DNA of 64,000 nucleotides from positions 124,001-188,000 of the forward strand of contig CANMLU010000004.1 of NCBI GenBank assembly GCA_947498815.1, in the 5' to 3' direction. The notes under the pieces were generated by a model. That model worked only from the letters and a program-made list of their open reading frames with translations, did not search any database and was not told where the DNA came from. The stretch is from an uncultured Aquimarina sp. (GTDB taxonomy: Bacteria; Bacteroidota; Bacteroidia; Flavobacteriales; Flavobacteriaceae). Every line of letters begins with the position of its first letter. The first letter of the stretch is position 1. Position numbers and translations under genes: made by a program. Below, piece by piece: positions 8,524 to 17,477 of the stretch.

Positions 8524-11500
8524 TTAAAATTTCATATTAACACCGAACGTGTAAGTTCTTGGTCTTGCGTATGGCGATTGCTCTATACCATTAAAGTTCT
8601 CAGGATCCAATCCATCATAATCGGTAATTACAAAAGCATTATTGACTGCTCCATATACCCTTAAATTTACACCAAAATTTAGAAATTCGCTAAGATCGTA
8701 TCCCACAGTTACATTGTCTAGTCTTAAGAAAGTAGCATCTTGTACAAAAAAGTCTGAAAGAGCTTGAAAGTCAGATGGATTTTGATCAAATCCTGTGTAA
8801 TTTCCATCAGCATCTGTTAAATTTAGAATATTGTTTATAAAACCATTCCCATTAACAGGTAAAACACCATCGGCGAACCCTCTATTTAAGCGATTACCGT
8901 CATAGACTTTACCACCTAGTTGTCCTCTGAAGTTTGCTGTGAAATCTAATTTTTTAAACCTGAACGAGGTCCCAAAACCATAGGTCCATTTTGGTTCGAA
9001 AGGAATAAATATTCTGTCTTCATCATTTATAATATTGTCACCATTTTGGTCTACGAATGCGTCTTCTATTGGAGCACCATTTTCGTCATATATTTGTTCA
9101 AATAACCAAAAGTTTCTTGAACGTTGACCTACAGCATAATATGCTATATTAACTCCTGTTCCTCTTCCAATGCCACCATCTGGAGTACTTATTTGAGTAA
9201 CACTATTTAAATCAGTTACATAGGTTTCATTAAATGCAGTATTTATGTTGAAACTTAGATCGAAATCTTTTTTTGAAACAACATTAAAGTTAAGAGAAAC
9301 TTCAACTCCTTCACTTTCTGTAGTACCGACATTGTCAATAAACTCATTAATCAAACTACCTTCAGATTGAGGGATTAGTGCTAAAAGATCTTCTGTTGTT
9401 CTATTGTAGTAATCCGCAGTACCACTTATTAATCCTTTCCAAAGATCAAAATCTACCCCGGCATTTATAGTTTTGGCTACCTCCCATGTTAGTTCTGCAT
9501 TAAAAGGTTGTGCTCTATATGCAACAAACGATTGTCCGTTAAATTGATATTGTACAGTAGGGTCACCTGCTAGATACAATGCCGTGTAAGGATAGTATCC
9601 TGCAATACCAGTAACGTCTTGTTGGCCAGTTTCACCATATCCAACCCTTAGCTTTAAACTAGTAATGGCTTTTGAATTTTTTAGAAATGATTCTTGATCC
9701 AAATTCCATGCTAACGCAACTGCAGGAAAATATCCCCATCTTTGGTCTTCTGCAAATAAAGAAGATCCATCGGCTCTAAAAGAAGCAGTTAAAAGATATT
9801 TGCCTAGAAAGTTGAAATTTGCTCTACCAAAATAGGATTGTAAATTTAATTTATTTACATACAAAAAAGTTTCTCCGGGTTCTCTGAATCCTTCATCTGT
9901 AACGATGGTTGGAAATTGAACTCCTCTGTTAAAAAAATTCTGATAAGAGTATCCTCCTTGTGCATCAATACGTCTTACAAAACCATCAAGGTCTTTTGTA
10001 TAAGAAAAATAAGCTTCTAAAGTTTGATCTCGTCTTAACTGAGTTTCTTCAAAAGATTTTCCTGGATTAAAAATAGGATTATTAGTATTGTTATTATAGG
10101 CTCCAATCGCATTTTCATCAAAAACTTCTAGAATTTCAGATTCGGAATAATCTAGTCCTAAATTTACGATTGCTCTTAAATCAGGTAAAAAAGGAAGCGC
10201 ATAATCCACTTTGAAATTCCCTATAAATCTATCAGAATCCTCATTTCTGTCACGTTGTTTTAATAATGCTACAGCATTTGTAGGTCCATTAGTGATAATA
10301 GAAGCTTGACCTGGATCTGTAGCTTGATAAAATCCACCAAAAAAGTCATTGCCTGTAGGATCAAACACAGGAAGTGTAGGGTTGAGCTGTAAGGCATTTC
10401 CTATCGCACCTTGATCCGGTTGTTCTTTTCGGGCAAGAATTCCTTTGGCATTAACAGTAAGTTTTAAACCGTTATTTAAAAATGAAGGCCTTAAAGTTAC
10501 AGCACCACTATATCTATCAAGAAGAGATTCCTTTAAAATACCTTCGGTACTTGTATATCCTACAGAAGCTCTAAAAGGAACTTTTCCAAAAAGATTTGCA
10601 CGTGCACTAAAGTTATTATCGGTAGTAAAAGAAGTTCTGTAAATCTCTTCTTGCCAATCAGTATCATAAATAACACCGTTCACTCCAAGTAAATCAGTTT
10701 GCTCAGGGAAATTATTAGTAATGAAATCTACATATTCTGAAGATGAGAATATGTCTAATTTATTACCTAACTCACCTATTTGAATATTGGAGTTAAATTC
10801 AAATTTAGCTTCACCACTAGTACCGGCTTTAGTTTTAATAATAATTACACCATTGGATGCTCTTGATCCATAGATTGCAGTTGCCGAGGCATCTTTTAAG
10901 ATAGAAAATGATTCGATATCATTTGGATTAACAAGTCCTAATACATTTGCCTGACCAGCAGGGTTGTTATTAGAAATCGGTACTCCATCGATTACGATAA
11001 GCGGGCTATTATTAGCACTTAAAGAAGAACCCCCTCTAATTCTAATATTAGCAGCTGCATCTGGTTCTCCACCCGAAGTTACAACTCTTACACCAGCAGA
11101 TCTACCGTTTAATAACTGATCTGCAGTTGTGATTGCTCCTTGGTTTAAATCTTCTGATGTAAGAAGTTCAACCGATCCTGTCAAATCACTCTTTCTAGCT
11201 GTACCATATCCAATAAGTACAACTTGTTCTAGTTCTGCGGCATCTTCTTGCAGAATAATATCTATTGTTTCCTGACCAGTGTATGGTACTTCTTGGGCTA
11301 CAAAGCCAACATAGGTATATACGACTATGTCTCCATCATTGAGGTTACCCAAGGAATAATTACCATCAAAATCAGATGTTGTTCCATTAGTAGTTCCTCT
11401 TACAATGATATTTACACCAGGAATGGGTTGACCACTTCCTGCATCAGTAACCGTTCCCTTAACGGTCGACTGCGCAAAAAAGCTCATTGGTATCAACCAC

Positions 11501-11535
11501 ATTAAAAACAATGCGCTTTTAGTAAATGTTTTCAT
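8524..11535 (-). CDS. susC: SusC/RagA family TonB-dependent receptor for maltodextrins
   Basis: 1003-residue outer membrane transporter. A signal peptide (about 1-21, SFFAQ) precedes a CarboxypepD_reg-like domain (VKGTVTDAGSGQPIPGVNII to about residue 95). A TonB-box-like segment (AELEQVVLIGYG) and a plug domain (SDLTGSVELL through NGVIIIKTKAG) follow, then a 22-strand beta-barrel ending in a terminal Phe (YTFGVNMKF). The length is typical for SusC. First gene of the susCDE-amylase operon, divergent from the LacI-family gene. A LacI-type site lies about 110 bp upstream. Substrate assignment to starch/maltooligosaccharides comes from the surrounding GH13 and GH65 genes. Confidence 0.96.
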   Translation of the reverse strand: MKTFTKSALFLMWLIPMSFFAQSTVKGTVTDAGSGQPIPGVNIIVRGTTNGTTSDFDGNYSLGNLNDGDIVVYTYVGFVAQEVPYTGQETIDIILQEDAAELEQVVLIGYGTARKSDLTGSVELLTSEDLNQGAITTADQLLNGRSAGVRVVTSGGEPDAAANIRIRGGSSLSANNSPLIVIDGVPISNNNPAGQANVLGLVNPNDIESFSILKDASATAIYGSRASNGVIIIKTKAGTSGEAKFEFNSNIQIGELGNKLDIFSSSEYVDFITNNFPEQTDLLGVNGVIYDTDWQEEIYRTSFTTDNNFSARANLFGKVPFRASVGYTSTEGILKESLLDRYSGAVTLRPSFLNNGLKLTVNAKGILARKEQPDQGAIGNALQLNPTLPVFDPTGNDFFGGFYQATDPGQASIITNGPTNAVALLKQRDRNEDSDRFIGNFKVDYALPFLPDLRAIVNLGLDYSESEILEVFDENAIGAYNNNTNNPIFNPGKSFEETQLRRDQTLEAYFSYTKDLDGFVRRIDAQGGYSYQNFFNRGVQFPTIVTDEGFREPGETFLYVNKLNLQSYFGRANFNFLGKYLLTASFRADGSSLFAEDQRWGYFPAVALAWNLDQESFLKNSKAITSLKLRVGYGETGQQDVTGIAGYYPYTALYLAGDPTVQYQFNGQSFVAYRAQPFNAELTWEVAKTINAGVDFDLWKGLISGTADYYNRTTEDLLALIPQSEGSLINEFIDNVGTTESEGVEVSLNFNVVSKKDFDLSFNINTAFNETYVTDLNSVTQISTPDGGIGRGTGVNIAYYAVGQRSRNFWLFEQIYDENGAPIEDAFVDQNGDNIINDEDRIFIPFEPKWTYGFGTSFRFKKLDFTANFRGQLGGKVYDGNRLNRGFADGVLPVNGNGFINNILNLTDADGNYTGFDQNPSDFQALSDFFVQDATFLRLDNVTVGYDLSEFLNFGVNLRVYGAVNNAFVITDYDGLDPENFNGIEQSPYARPRTYTFGVNMKF

Positions 11536-11643
11536 AAAATTAAATTAGTTTTTGATTGTTTTAACTCTTATATTCTCACTTTCCTGCAACCAAAGTATGT
11601 AAATTTTGTGTTAAATTTTAAAGTAGGTGTAGTCGAAACCTTA

Positions 11644-11657
11644 CGAAAACGTTTGCG
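11644..11657. promoter_or_regulatory. LacI-family operator in the susC-lacI divergent region
   Basis: CGAAAACGTTTGCG has the central CpG and AAACGTTT core typical of LacI/CcpA-family operators. It lies between the susC start (11535) and the regulator start (11853). A nearly identical site, CGAAAACGTTTTAG, is found before pfkA (33367-33380). Binding by the adjacent LacI-family protein is inferred. Confidence 0.65.
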
Positions 11658-11852
11658 TGTGGAAAACTTTTAAAATTCCGTTAAAATTTTAAGTGAAATT
11701 GTGACCATATGGCATATTTTCGCTTCAAAGTTTGACTTTTAAATAAAAAAACAAGGGAATGAAATAAGTCGTGAGTCAATACGTTGTCGAAGATCTAAAT
11801 GATTTTACTGATATGAAACCTCATAATTTAACAAACAATTAAGTAAAAACAG

Positions 11853-12884
11853 ATGAAACAAAAAGTTACACTAAAACAGATCGCAAAAGAATTGGATGTT
11901 TCTATTTCTACGGTATCTAAAGCGTTGAAAGATAGTGTAGAGATTAGTTTGGATACTCGTCAAAAAGTAAAAGCCTTCGCTAAACTGTATAACTATAAAC
12001 CAAACAATATAGCCTTAAGTCTTAAGAATAGAAAGACAAAGACTATTGGTGTTATTATTCCAGAAATTGTGCATCACTTTTTTACGACTGTAATCGGTGG
12101 GGTAGAAAAAGTAGCTAATGAAAAAGGCTATAACGTAATTATTTGTTCATCAAACAATTCTTTTGATAAAGAGGTTATTAACATGGAAATGTTGGCTAGT
12201 GGTAGTGCAGATGGGTTCATTTTATCAGTGGCAAAAGAAACTCAGCTCAAAAAAGATTATCACCATATTGAGGAAACCATGAGCCAAGGAATGCCTGTAG
12301 TTCTTTTTGACAGAATTATTGATGAAGTGGTTTGTGATAAAGTGATCATTGATGATGCAAAAGGAGCACAAACGGCGACTAACCATTTGTTAACTATTGG
12401 ATGTAAAAAGATTGCAATACTCACCACTGTTGATTATATAAGTGTTGGTAAACTAAGGACTAACGGTTATTTAAGGGCATTAAGAGCTTATGATATCCCA
12501 GAAAAAGAAGAATTAATTCTAAAAATTGAGGATATTGATAATTGCGAAACGGAAATTTCGGATTTCTTAAAAGATAAGGACATAGATGCTGTTTTTGCAG
12601 TTAATGAATTGTTTGCGGTTACTGCGGCCAAAGTGCTTAATAATCAAGGTAAAAATGTTCCTGAAGATGTTGCTATTATTGGTTTTACAGATGGTATCTT
12701 ATCTAAGCATTTCATCCCTAGTTTAACGACCATTAGCCAACATGGAGAGGATATGGGAGTAAGAGCCGCCAAGCTTCTTATAGACAAGTTAGAAGGAGAT
12801 GATGCCGTAACCGAAGAATATAGAACAGTAATTATTGATACAAGCCTGATTCAGCGACAATCTACAAAAAAAACCAAGTCGTGA
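11853..12884 (+). CDS. LacI-family transcriptional regulator of the maltodextrin locus
   Basis: 343 residues. The N-terminal LacI helix-turn-helix (VTLKQIAKELDVSISTVSKALKD, residues about 3-25) and hinge helix (YNYKPNNIALSLKNR) are followed by a periplasmic-binding-protein-like effector domain (TKTIGVIIPEIVHHFFTTVI to the end). It is transcribed away from susC, towards the MFS, beta-PGM and GH65 genes, and presumably senses maltose or a maltodextrin product. Whether it represses or activates cannot be told from sequence. Candidate operators are at 11644-11657, 33367-33380 and, weaker, 3951-3963, which would link starch uptake with glycolysis. Confidence 0.93.
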   Translation: MKQKVTLKQIAKELDVSISTVSKALKDSVEISLDTRQKVKAFAKLYNYKPNNIALSLKNRKTKTIGVIIPEIVHHFFTTVIGGVEKVANEKGYNVIICSSNNSFDKEVINMEMLASGSADGFILSVAKETQLKKDYHHIEETMSQGMPVVLFDRIIDEVVCDKVIIDDAKGAQTATNHLLTIGCKKIAILTTVDYISVGKLRTNGYLRALRAYDIPEKEELILKIEDIDNCETEISDFLKDKDIDAVFAVNELFAVTAAKVLNNQGKNVPEDVAIIGFTDGILSKHFIPSLTTISQHGEDMGVRAAKLLIDKLEGDDAVTEEYRTVIIDTSLIQRQSTKKTKS

Positions 12885-12908
12885 TCATTTATAATTAAAA
12901 AATTATAA

Positions 12909-12916
12909 TATCTTTG
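12909..12916 (+). promoter_or_regulatory. Candidate -7 element of the MFS-pgmB-GH65 operon promoter
   Basis: TATCTTTG fits the Bacteroidota TAnnTTTG -7 element. The sequence continues as TATCTTTGGCTCCA, almost identical to TAGATTTGGCTCCA before pfkA. The inferred leader of about 85 nt contains an imperfect palindrome (GATAAGTG..CGCTTATC, 12965-12984). No clear -33 TTTG is seen. Confidence 0.45.
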
Positions 12917-13008
12917 GCTCCAGTCAGAACTTATATTTTCACTTTCTACAAATAAATAAGTTTTGATAAGTGTACGCGCTTATCATAGTAATTTCAAAAA
13001 TTTACTTA

Positions 13009-14391
13009 ATGAACAAGCGTAAGCTAAGTTTCTGGGAAATTTGGAACATGAGTTTCGGTTTTCTGGGAATACAATTCGGTTTTGCATTGCAAGGCGGATT
13101 TATGTCTAGAATTTTTCAAACCCTAGGTGCAGAAAAAGATGCCATTCCCTTATTGTGGATTGCAGCTCCTTTAACTGGATTATTGGTGCAACCTGTAATA
13201 GGTTATTTAAGTGACAGAACTTGGAGTCCAAGATGGGGTCGTAGAAGACCTTATTTTTTGATTGGAGCAATTTTGAGTTCTATAGCATTGTTTTTGGTAC
13301 CTCATTCACCAGTTTTGTGGGTGGCTGCTGGTTTTTTATGGATTTTGGATGCGTCTATTAATATTTCCATGGAGCCTTTTAGAGCTTTGGTAGCTGATAA
13401 ATTACCAGAATCTCAACGTTCTTATGGATTTGTTACTCAAACATTAATCATAGGTATAGGAACTTGGGTAGCGAGTAATTTACCTTGGATGGTCTCTCAA
13501 ATGGGAGTTAGTGATGCAGCGCCAACAGGTGTTGTACCCATGTCGGTTAAGGTAGCTTTTGCTATAGGAGCTTTTGTTTTTCTTATAAGTATTCTTTATA
13601 CCGTATTTACTACCACAGAGTATCCACCAGAGGATATGGAAGAGTTCGAAAGAGAAAAACAGAAAAAAAATCAATTTATTCCTGATATTCTTGATAATAT
13701 AGGCAGCATGCCTCTTACTATGAAGAAATTAGGATTGGTACAGTTTTTTAGCTGGTTTGCTTTCTTTACCATGTGGAGTCTGGCAAATCCAGCATTAACG
13801 GAACACGTTTTTAAAACTCCGGTTCCTGTAGAATCTTCATTTAATATGGATGTTCCCGAATCAACAAAAGCATTTGAAGAAGCTAATACTGCTTTTCAAA
13901 AATCATCGAATGAGGTTGGTCGTTATATGGGAGTATATGGACTATCATCTATGGCTTTTGCTTTGATATTGACCTTTTATACATCAAGAAAAAGAATAAA
14001 TAGAAAGTTAGTGCATTTGGGGTCACTTGTTCTGGGAGGTATAGGCTTTATATCTATGTATTTTATTCCTTCTCCCGAATGGTTAATTTTCTCATTTACG
14101 TTAGTTGGTTTTGCATGGGGTAGTATATTATCGATGCCATATGCAATGTTGTCGAGCTCTGTAGACCCTAAGAAAATGGGGGTAATTATGGGGATATTTA
14201 ATATGTTTATTGTGATACCTCAAATTATTGCCGCCATTGGTGGAGTTAATTTTGCGTATAAACTTATAGGAGAGGAAACTATTAACGCAATGATAGTAGC
14301 TGGAATAAGCTTAATCATAGCAGGTTTTTGTAACTTGCTGATTACTAATAGAGATGCGATAACTTATAACCCAAAAGCAGTAACAGAATAA
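13009..14391 (+). CDS. MFS sugar transporter, likely inner-membrane maltose/maltodextrin carrier
   Basis: 460 residues from the ATG at 13009 (MNKRKLSFWEIWNMSFGFLG). An in-frame GTG at 12970 would add 13 residues but is less likely. About 12 membrane segments. Motifs include GYLSDRTWSPRWGRRRPY after TM2-3, the cytoplasmic MFS/GPH signature, and FGFLGIQFGFALQGGFMSRI in TM1. This is the sucrose/maltose-type (SLC45-like/GPH) family common in flavobacterial starch loci. It would bring maltose or short maltodextrins into the cytoplasm for the phosphorylase encoded two genes downstream. The stop overlaps the next start by one base (TAATG), so the genes are coupled. Confidence 0.9.
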   Translation: MNKRKLSFWEIWNMSFGFLGIQFGFALQGGFMSRIFQTLGAEKDAIPLLWIAAPLTGLLVQPVIGYLSDRTWSPRWGRRRPYFLIGAILSSIALFLVPHSPVLWVAAGFLWILDASINISMEPFRALVADKLPESQRSYGFVTQTLIIGIGTWVASNLPWMVSQMGVSDAAPTGVVPMSVKVAFAIGAFVFLISILYTVFTTTEYPPEDMEEFEREKQKKNQFIPDILDNIGSMPLTMKKLGLVQFFSWFAFFTMWSLANPALTEHVFKTPVPVESSFNMDVPESTKAFEEANTAFQKSSNEVGRYMGVYGLSSMAFALILTFYTSRKRINRKLVHLGSLVLGGIGFISMYFIPSPEWLIFSFTLVGFAWGSILSMPYAMLSSSVDPKKMGVIMGIFNMFIVIPQIIAAIGGVNFAYKLIGEETINAMIVAGISLIIAGFCNLLITNRDAITYNPKAVTE

Positions 14392-15053
14392 TGAAGAAAG
14401 CGTTTATATTTGATCTAGATGGTGTCATAGTAGATACCGCAAAATATCATTTTTTGGCATGGCAAAACCTTGCTAGTAGTCTTGGTATATCTTTTTCATC
14501 AGCACAAAATGAACAACTTAAAGGAGTTAGCCGAATACGATCTTTAGAAAAAATTTTAGAATGGGGAAATAAAACCATTTCAGAAGAAGAATTCACCAGA
14601 TTAATGTCAGAAAAAAACGAAGAATATCTTGAGTATATCTCCAAAATGGATGCTACCGAAATATTACCCGATGTACCTAGAGTATTAGATTTGTTAATTT
14701 CAAAAGAACAAGCAATAGCCTTAGGGTCGGCAAGTAAAAATGCCAGAGTAATTTTGGATAAAGTTGGTCTTAGAGATAAGTTTCAGACCATTGTTGATGG
14801 TACTAATGTTTCCAAGGCTAAACCGGATCCTGAGGTATTTTTAATAGGAGCACAGGAACTGGATATTTCTCCAGAAGATTGTATTGTGTTCGAAGATTCT
14901 GTCGCCGGAATTCAAGCCGCCAATATCGCCAATATGATAAGTATCGGTATAGGAGATGCAAAAGTTTTGCATGAAGCAGATTATATTTTTAAAGATTTTA
15001 CAGAAATAAAAGAAGAGTTTATAAATACATTAGTTAAGACTCAAAAAGTTTAA
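14391..15053 (+). CDS. pgmB: Beta-phosphoglucomutase (HAD superfamily)
   Basis: 220 residues, cytoplasmic. Converts beta-glucose-1-phosphate to glucose-6-phosphate. HAD motifs are all visible: FDLDGVIVD (nucleophile Asp8 and acid/base Asp10), GSASKNA (motif II), KAKPDPEVF (motif III Lys) and VFEDSVAGIQAA (motif IV). The GVSRIRSLEKIL cap region is typical of beta-PGM. It lies between the sugar carrier and the GH65 phosphorylase, whose product is beta-G1P, which makes the assignment firm. Confidence 0.96.
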   Translation: MKKAFIFDLDGVIVDTAKYHFLAWQNLASSLGISFSSAQNEQLKGVSRIRSLEKILEWGNKTISEEEFTRLMSEKNEEYLEYISKMDATEILPDVPRVLDLLISKEQAIALGSASKNARVILDKVGLRDKFQTIVDGTNVSKAKPDPEVFLIGAQELDISPEDCIVFEDSVAGIQAANIANMISIGIGDAKVLHEADYIFKDFTEIKEEFINTLVKTQKV

Positions 15054-15067
15054 CAAATTAGAGCAAG

Positions 15068-17374
15068 ATGAATCAGGATTATATAAAACCAGATAACTGG
15101 TCAATTATTGAAGAAGGGTTTGATGTCGAACGAGTTAAATCCTCAGAGAGCCTATTTAGTATAGGTAATGGAGCCATGGGGCAAAGAGCCAATTTTGAAG
15201 AAGCGTATTCAGGTCCTACTTTTCAAGGAAGTTATATCGCAGGAGTATATTATCCAGATAAGACCAGAGTGGGTTGGTGGAAAAATGGATATCCTGAATA
15301 TTTCGCAAAAGTGCTTAATGCACCAAACTGGATAGGTATTGATGTTGAGATTAATGGCGAGAAATTAGATTTGTATAGATGTAAATCTGTTACCAATTTC
15401 AGAAGAGAACTAAACATGAAAGAAGGTTGGTATCAACGAACTTTCAATGCAGTTTTGTTAAATGGTATTGAAGTATCTGTAAAATCTACACGCTTCTTGA
15501 GCCTGGATTTAGACGAAGTCGGAGCTGTAAAGTATGAAGTAACACCTGTAAATAAAGAAGCGACGATTGTTTTTACACCATATTTAGATTCTGGCATCAC
15601 CAATGAAGATACGAACTGGGACGATAAGTTTTGGGATACTTATGATCTATCTCATAAAGGGGATTCGGCGTATATCTTATCCAAAACAATGAAAACCGAT
15701 TTTCATGTCTGTACGGGTATGTTGAATCAAATTTTTGTTGAGGGGCAACAAAAAGATGTGTACCCTAAAGTCGAAACCAATGGAACATATGCTAAGTTGA
15801 GTTACGTTTTGGAGATTTCAAAAGGAGAAACAGCTAGTATTGTGAAATTTGGAGGATATACAGTATCACTTAATCACAAGAATGAAGATTTGGTATCTGC
15901 TAGTAAGACAGTACTTAAGCAAGCTTCAGAATCTGGTTTCGAAGCATTATTGGAGCTTCAGAAACAAGCATGGTCAAAGATATGGGAGATGGCCGATATT
16001 GCAATCGAAGGTGATGTGAAGGCACAACAGGGTATTCGATTTAATATTTTTCAATTAAACCAAACGTATCTTGGTAAAGATGCACGATTGAATATAGGTC
16101 CTAAAGGATTTACCGGAGAAAAATATGGTGGGAGCACGTATTGGGATACTGAAGCGTATTGTATTCCTTTCTATATGGCTACCAAAGACCAGATTGTAGC
16201 ACGTAATCTCTTGACATATCGTTATCAACACCTGGAAAAAGCTATTGAAAATGCTGAAAAGTTAGGGTTTACTAATGGAGCAGCCTTGTATCCAATGGTA
16301 ACCATGAATGGTGAAGAATGTCATAATGAATGGGAAATTACCTTTGAAGAAATACATCGTAATGGAGCGATGACATTTGCGATCTATAACTATGTCCGGT
16401 ACACAGGAGATTATAGTTATGTCCCAGAAAAAGGATTAGAAGTAATGATTGCTATTGCTCGTTTTTGGCATCAAAGGGCAACATTTTCTACCGATAAAGA
16501 TAAATATGTAATACTTGGGGTTACAGGACCGAACGAATACGAGAATAACATCAATAATAACTGGTATACGAATTACTTGGCAAAATGGTGTATAGAATAT
16601 TGTATTGAAAATATCAATAAAGTAAAAGCTGAATATACTAATGACCATAAAAGAGTCATTGAAAAGGTTAATTTAGGTCAGGAAGAAATTGATGCCATGG
16701 CAGAAGTTGCGGAAAAGATGTATTTCCCATATTCAGAAAAACATAAGGTGTATTTGCAACAGGATGGATTCCTGGATAAAGAGCTGATCACTGTGGCAGA
16801 TCTTGATAAGTCTCAACGACCAATTAATCAAAAATGGAGCTGGGATCGTATTCTTCGTTCTCCCTACATAAAACAAGCAGATGTATTGCAAGGGTTTTAT
16901 ATGTTTGAAGATCAGTTTTCTAAAGAAGAGTTGGCTAGACATTTTGATTTTTATGAACCATTTACGGTGCATGAATCTTCACTTTCGCCATGTGTACATA
17001 GCATACAGGCAGCAACTTTGGATAGAATGGATCAGGCATACACCTTTTATCTAAGAACTTCTAGACTAGATCTTGATGATTATAATAAAGAAGTAGAAGA
17101 AGGTCTACATATTACTAGTATGGCAGGTACCTGGATGAGTATTGTTGAAGGATTTGGAGGATTAAGAATCAAAAATGATCGTTTATCATTTACTCCAAAA
17201 ATTCCTAAAGAATGGAAAGGCTATACATTTAACGTGAACTTCAGAAATCAAATTCTAAGGGTTAATGTTTCTCAAGATGGTACTTCTTTTAATCTTGAAG
17301 GAGATCAGGAATTAGTTATTTATGTTGATGGTAAGGAGTTTAATATTTCTCCAAATACTTTAATCACGGTATAA
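15068..17374 (+). CDS. mapA: Glycoside hydrolase family 65, maltose phosphorylase
   Basis: 768 residues, normal length for GH65. Catalyses maltose + Pi to beta-D-glucose-1-phosphate + glucose in the cytoplasm. The N-terminal super-beta-sandwich (about 1-275) is followed by an (alpha/alpha)6 barrel. This contains the characteristic stretch NGEECHNEWEITFEEIHRNG at about 416-435, which carries the general-acid Glu, then a C-terminal beta-sandwich. Pairing with beta-PGM and the amylases supports maltose over trehalose or kojibiose as substrate. It starts 14 nt after pgmB, and a terminator-like hairpin follows 27 nt after the stop. The symbol follows usage for maltose phosphorylases and is tentative. 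Confidence 0.93.
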   Translation: MNQDYIKPDNWSIIEEGFDVERVKSSESLFSIGNGAMGQRANFEEAYSGPTFQGSYIAGVYYPDKTRVGWWKNGYPEYFAKVLNAPNWIGIDVEINGEKLDLYRCKSVTNFRRELNMKEGWYQRTFNAVLLNGIEVSVKSTRFLSLDLDEVGAVKYEVTPVNKEATIVFTPYLDSGITNEDTNWDDKFWDTYDLSHKGDSAYILSKTMKTDFHVCTGMLNQIFVEGQQKDVYPKVETNGTYAKLSYVLEISKGETASIVKFGGYTVSLNHKNEDLVSASKTVLKQASESGFEALLELQKQAWSKIWEMADIAIEGDVKAQQGIRFNIFQLNQTYLGKDARLNIGPKGFTGEKYGGSTYWDTEAYCIPFYMATKDQIVARNLLTYRYQHLEKAIENAEKLGFTNGAALYPMVTMNGEECHNEWEITFEEIHRNGAMTFAIYNYVRYTGDYSYVPEKGLEVMIAIARFWHQRATFSTDKDKYVILGVTGPNEYENNINNNWYTNYLAKWCIEYCIENINKVKAEYTNDHKRVIEKVNLGQEEIDAMAEVAEKMYFPYSEKHKVYLQQDGFLDKELITVADLDKSQRPINQKWSWDRILRSPYIKQADVLQGFYMFEDQFSKEELARHFDFYEPFTVHESSLSPCVHSIQAATLDRMDQAYTFYLRTSRLDLDDYNKEVEEGLHITSMAGTWMSIVEGFGGLRIKNDRLSFTPKIPKEWKGYTFNVNFRNQILRVNVSQDGTSFNLEGDQELVIYVDGKEFNISPNTLITV

Positions 17375-17400
17375 CTAGGATCATATGAAATGAATATACA

Positions 17401-17430
17401 ACACCCCAAAAACAATCGTATTTGGGGTGT
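17401..17430 (+). terminator. Terminator/attenuator after the GH65 gene
   Basis: Perfect 10-bp arms ACACCCCAAA / TTTGGGGTGT with a 10-nt loop, followed by TTGTTTCT. It separates the carrier-pgmB-GH65 unit from the two following GH13 genes, which may be reached by read-through or by their own promoter. Confidence 0.75.
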
Positions 17431-17477
17431 TTGTTTCTATAAAAAATCACACAAAAACATTTAATAAAATTTATGAA

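Noticed and set aside
17427-17477. GTG start 51 bp upstream of the SusA-type gene
   Set aside because: It lies within the terminator hairpin at 17401-17430. The ATG at 17478 begins a clear signal peptide.
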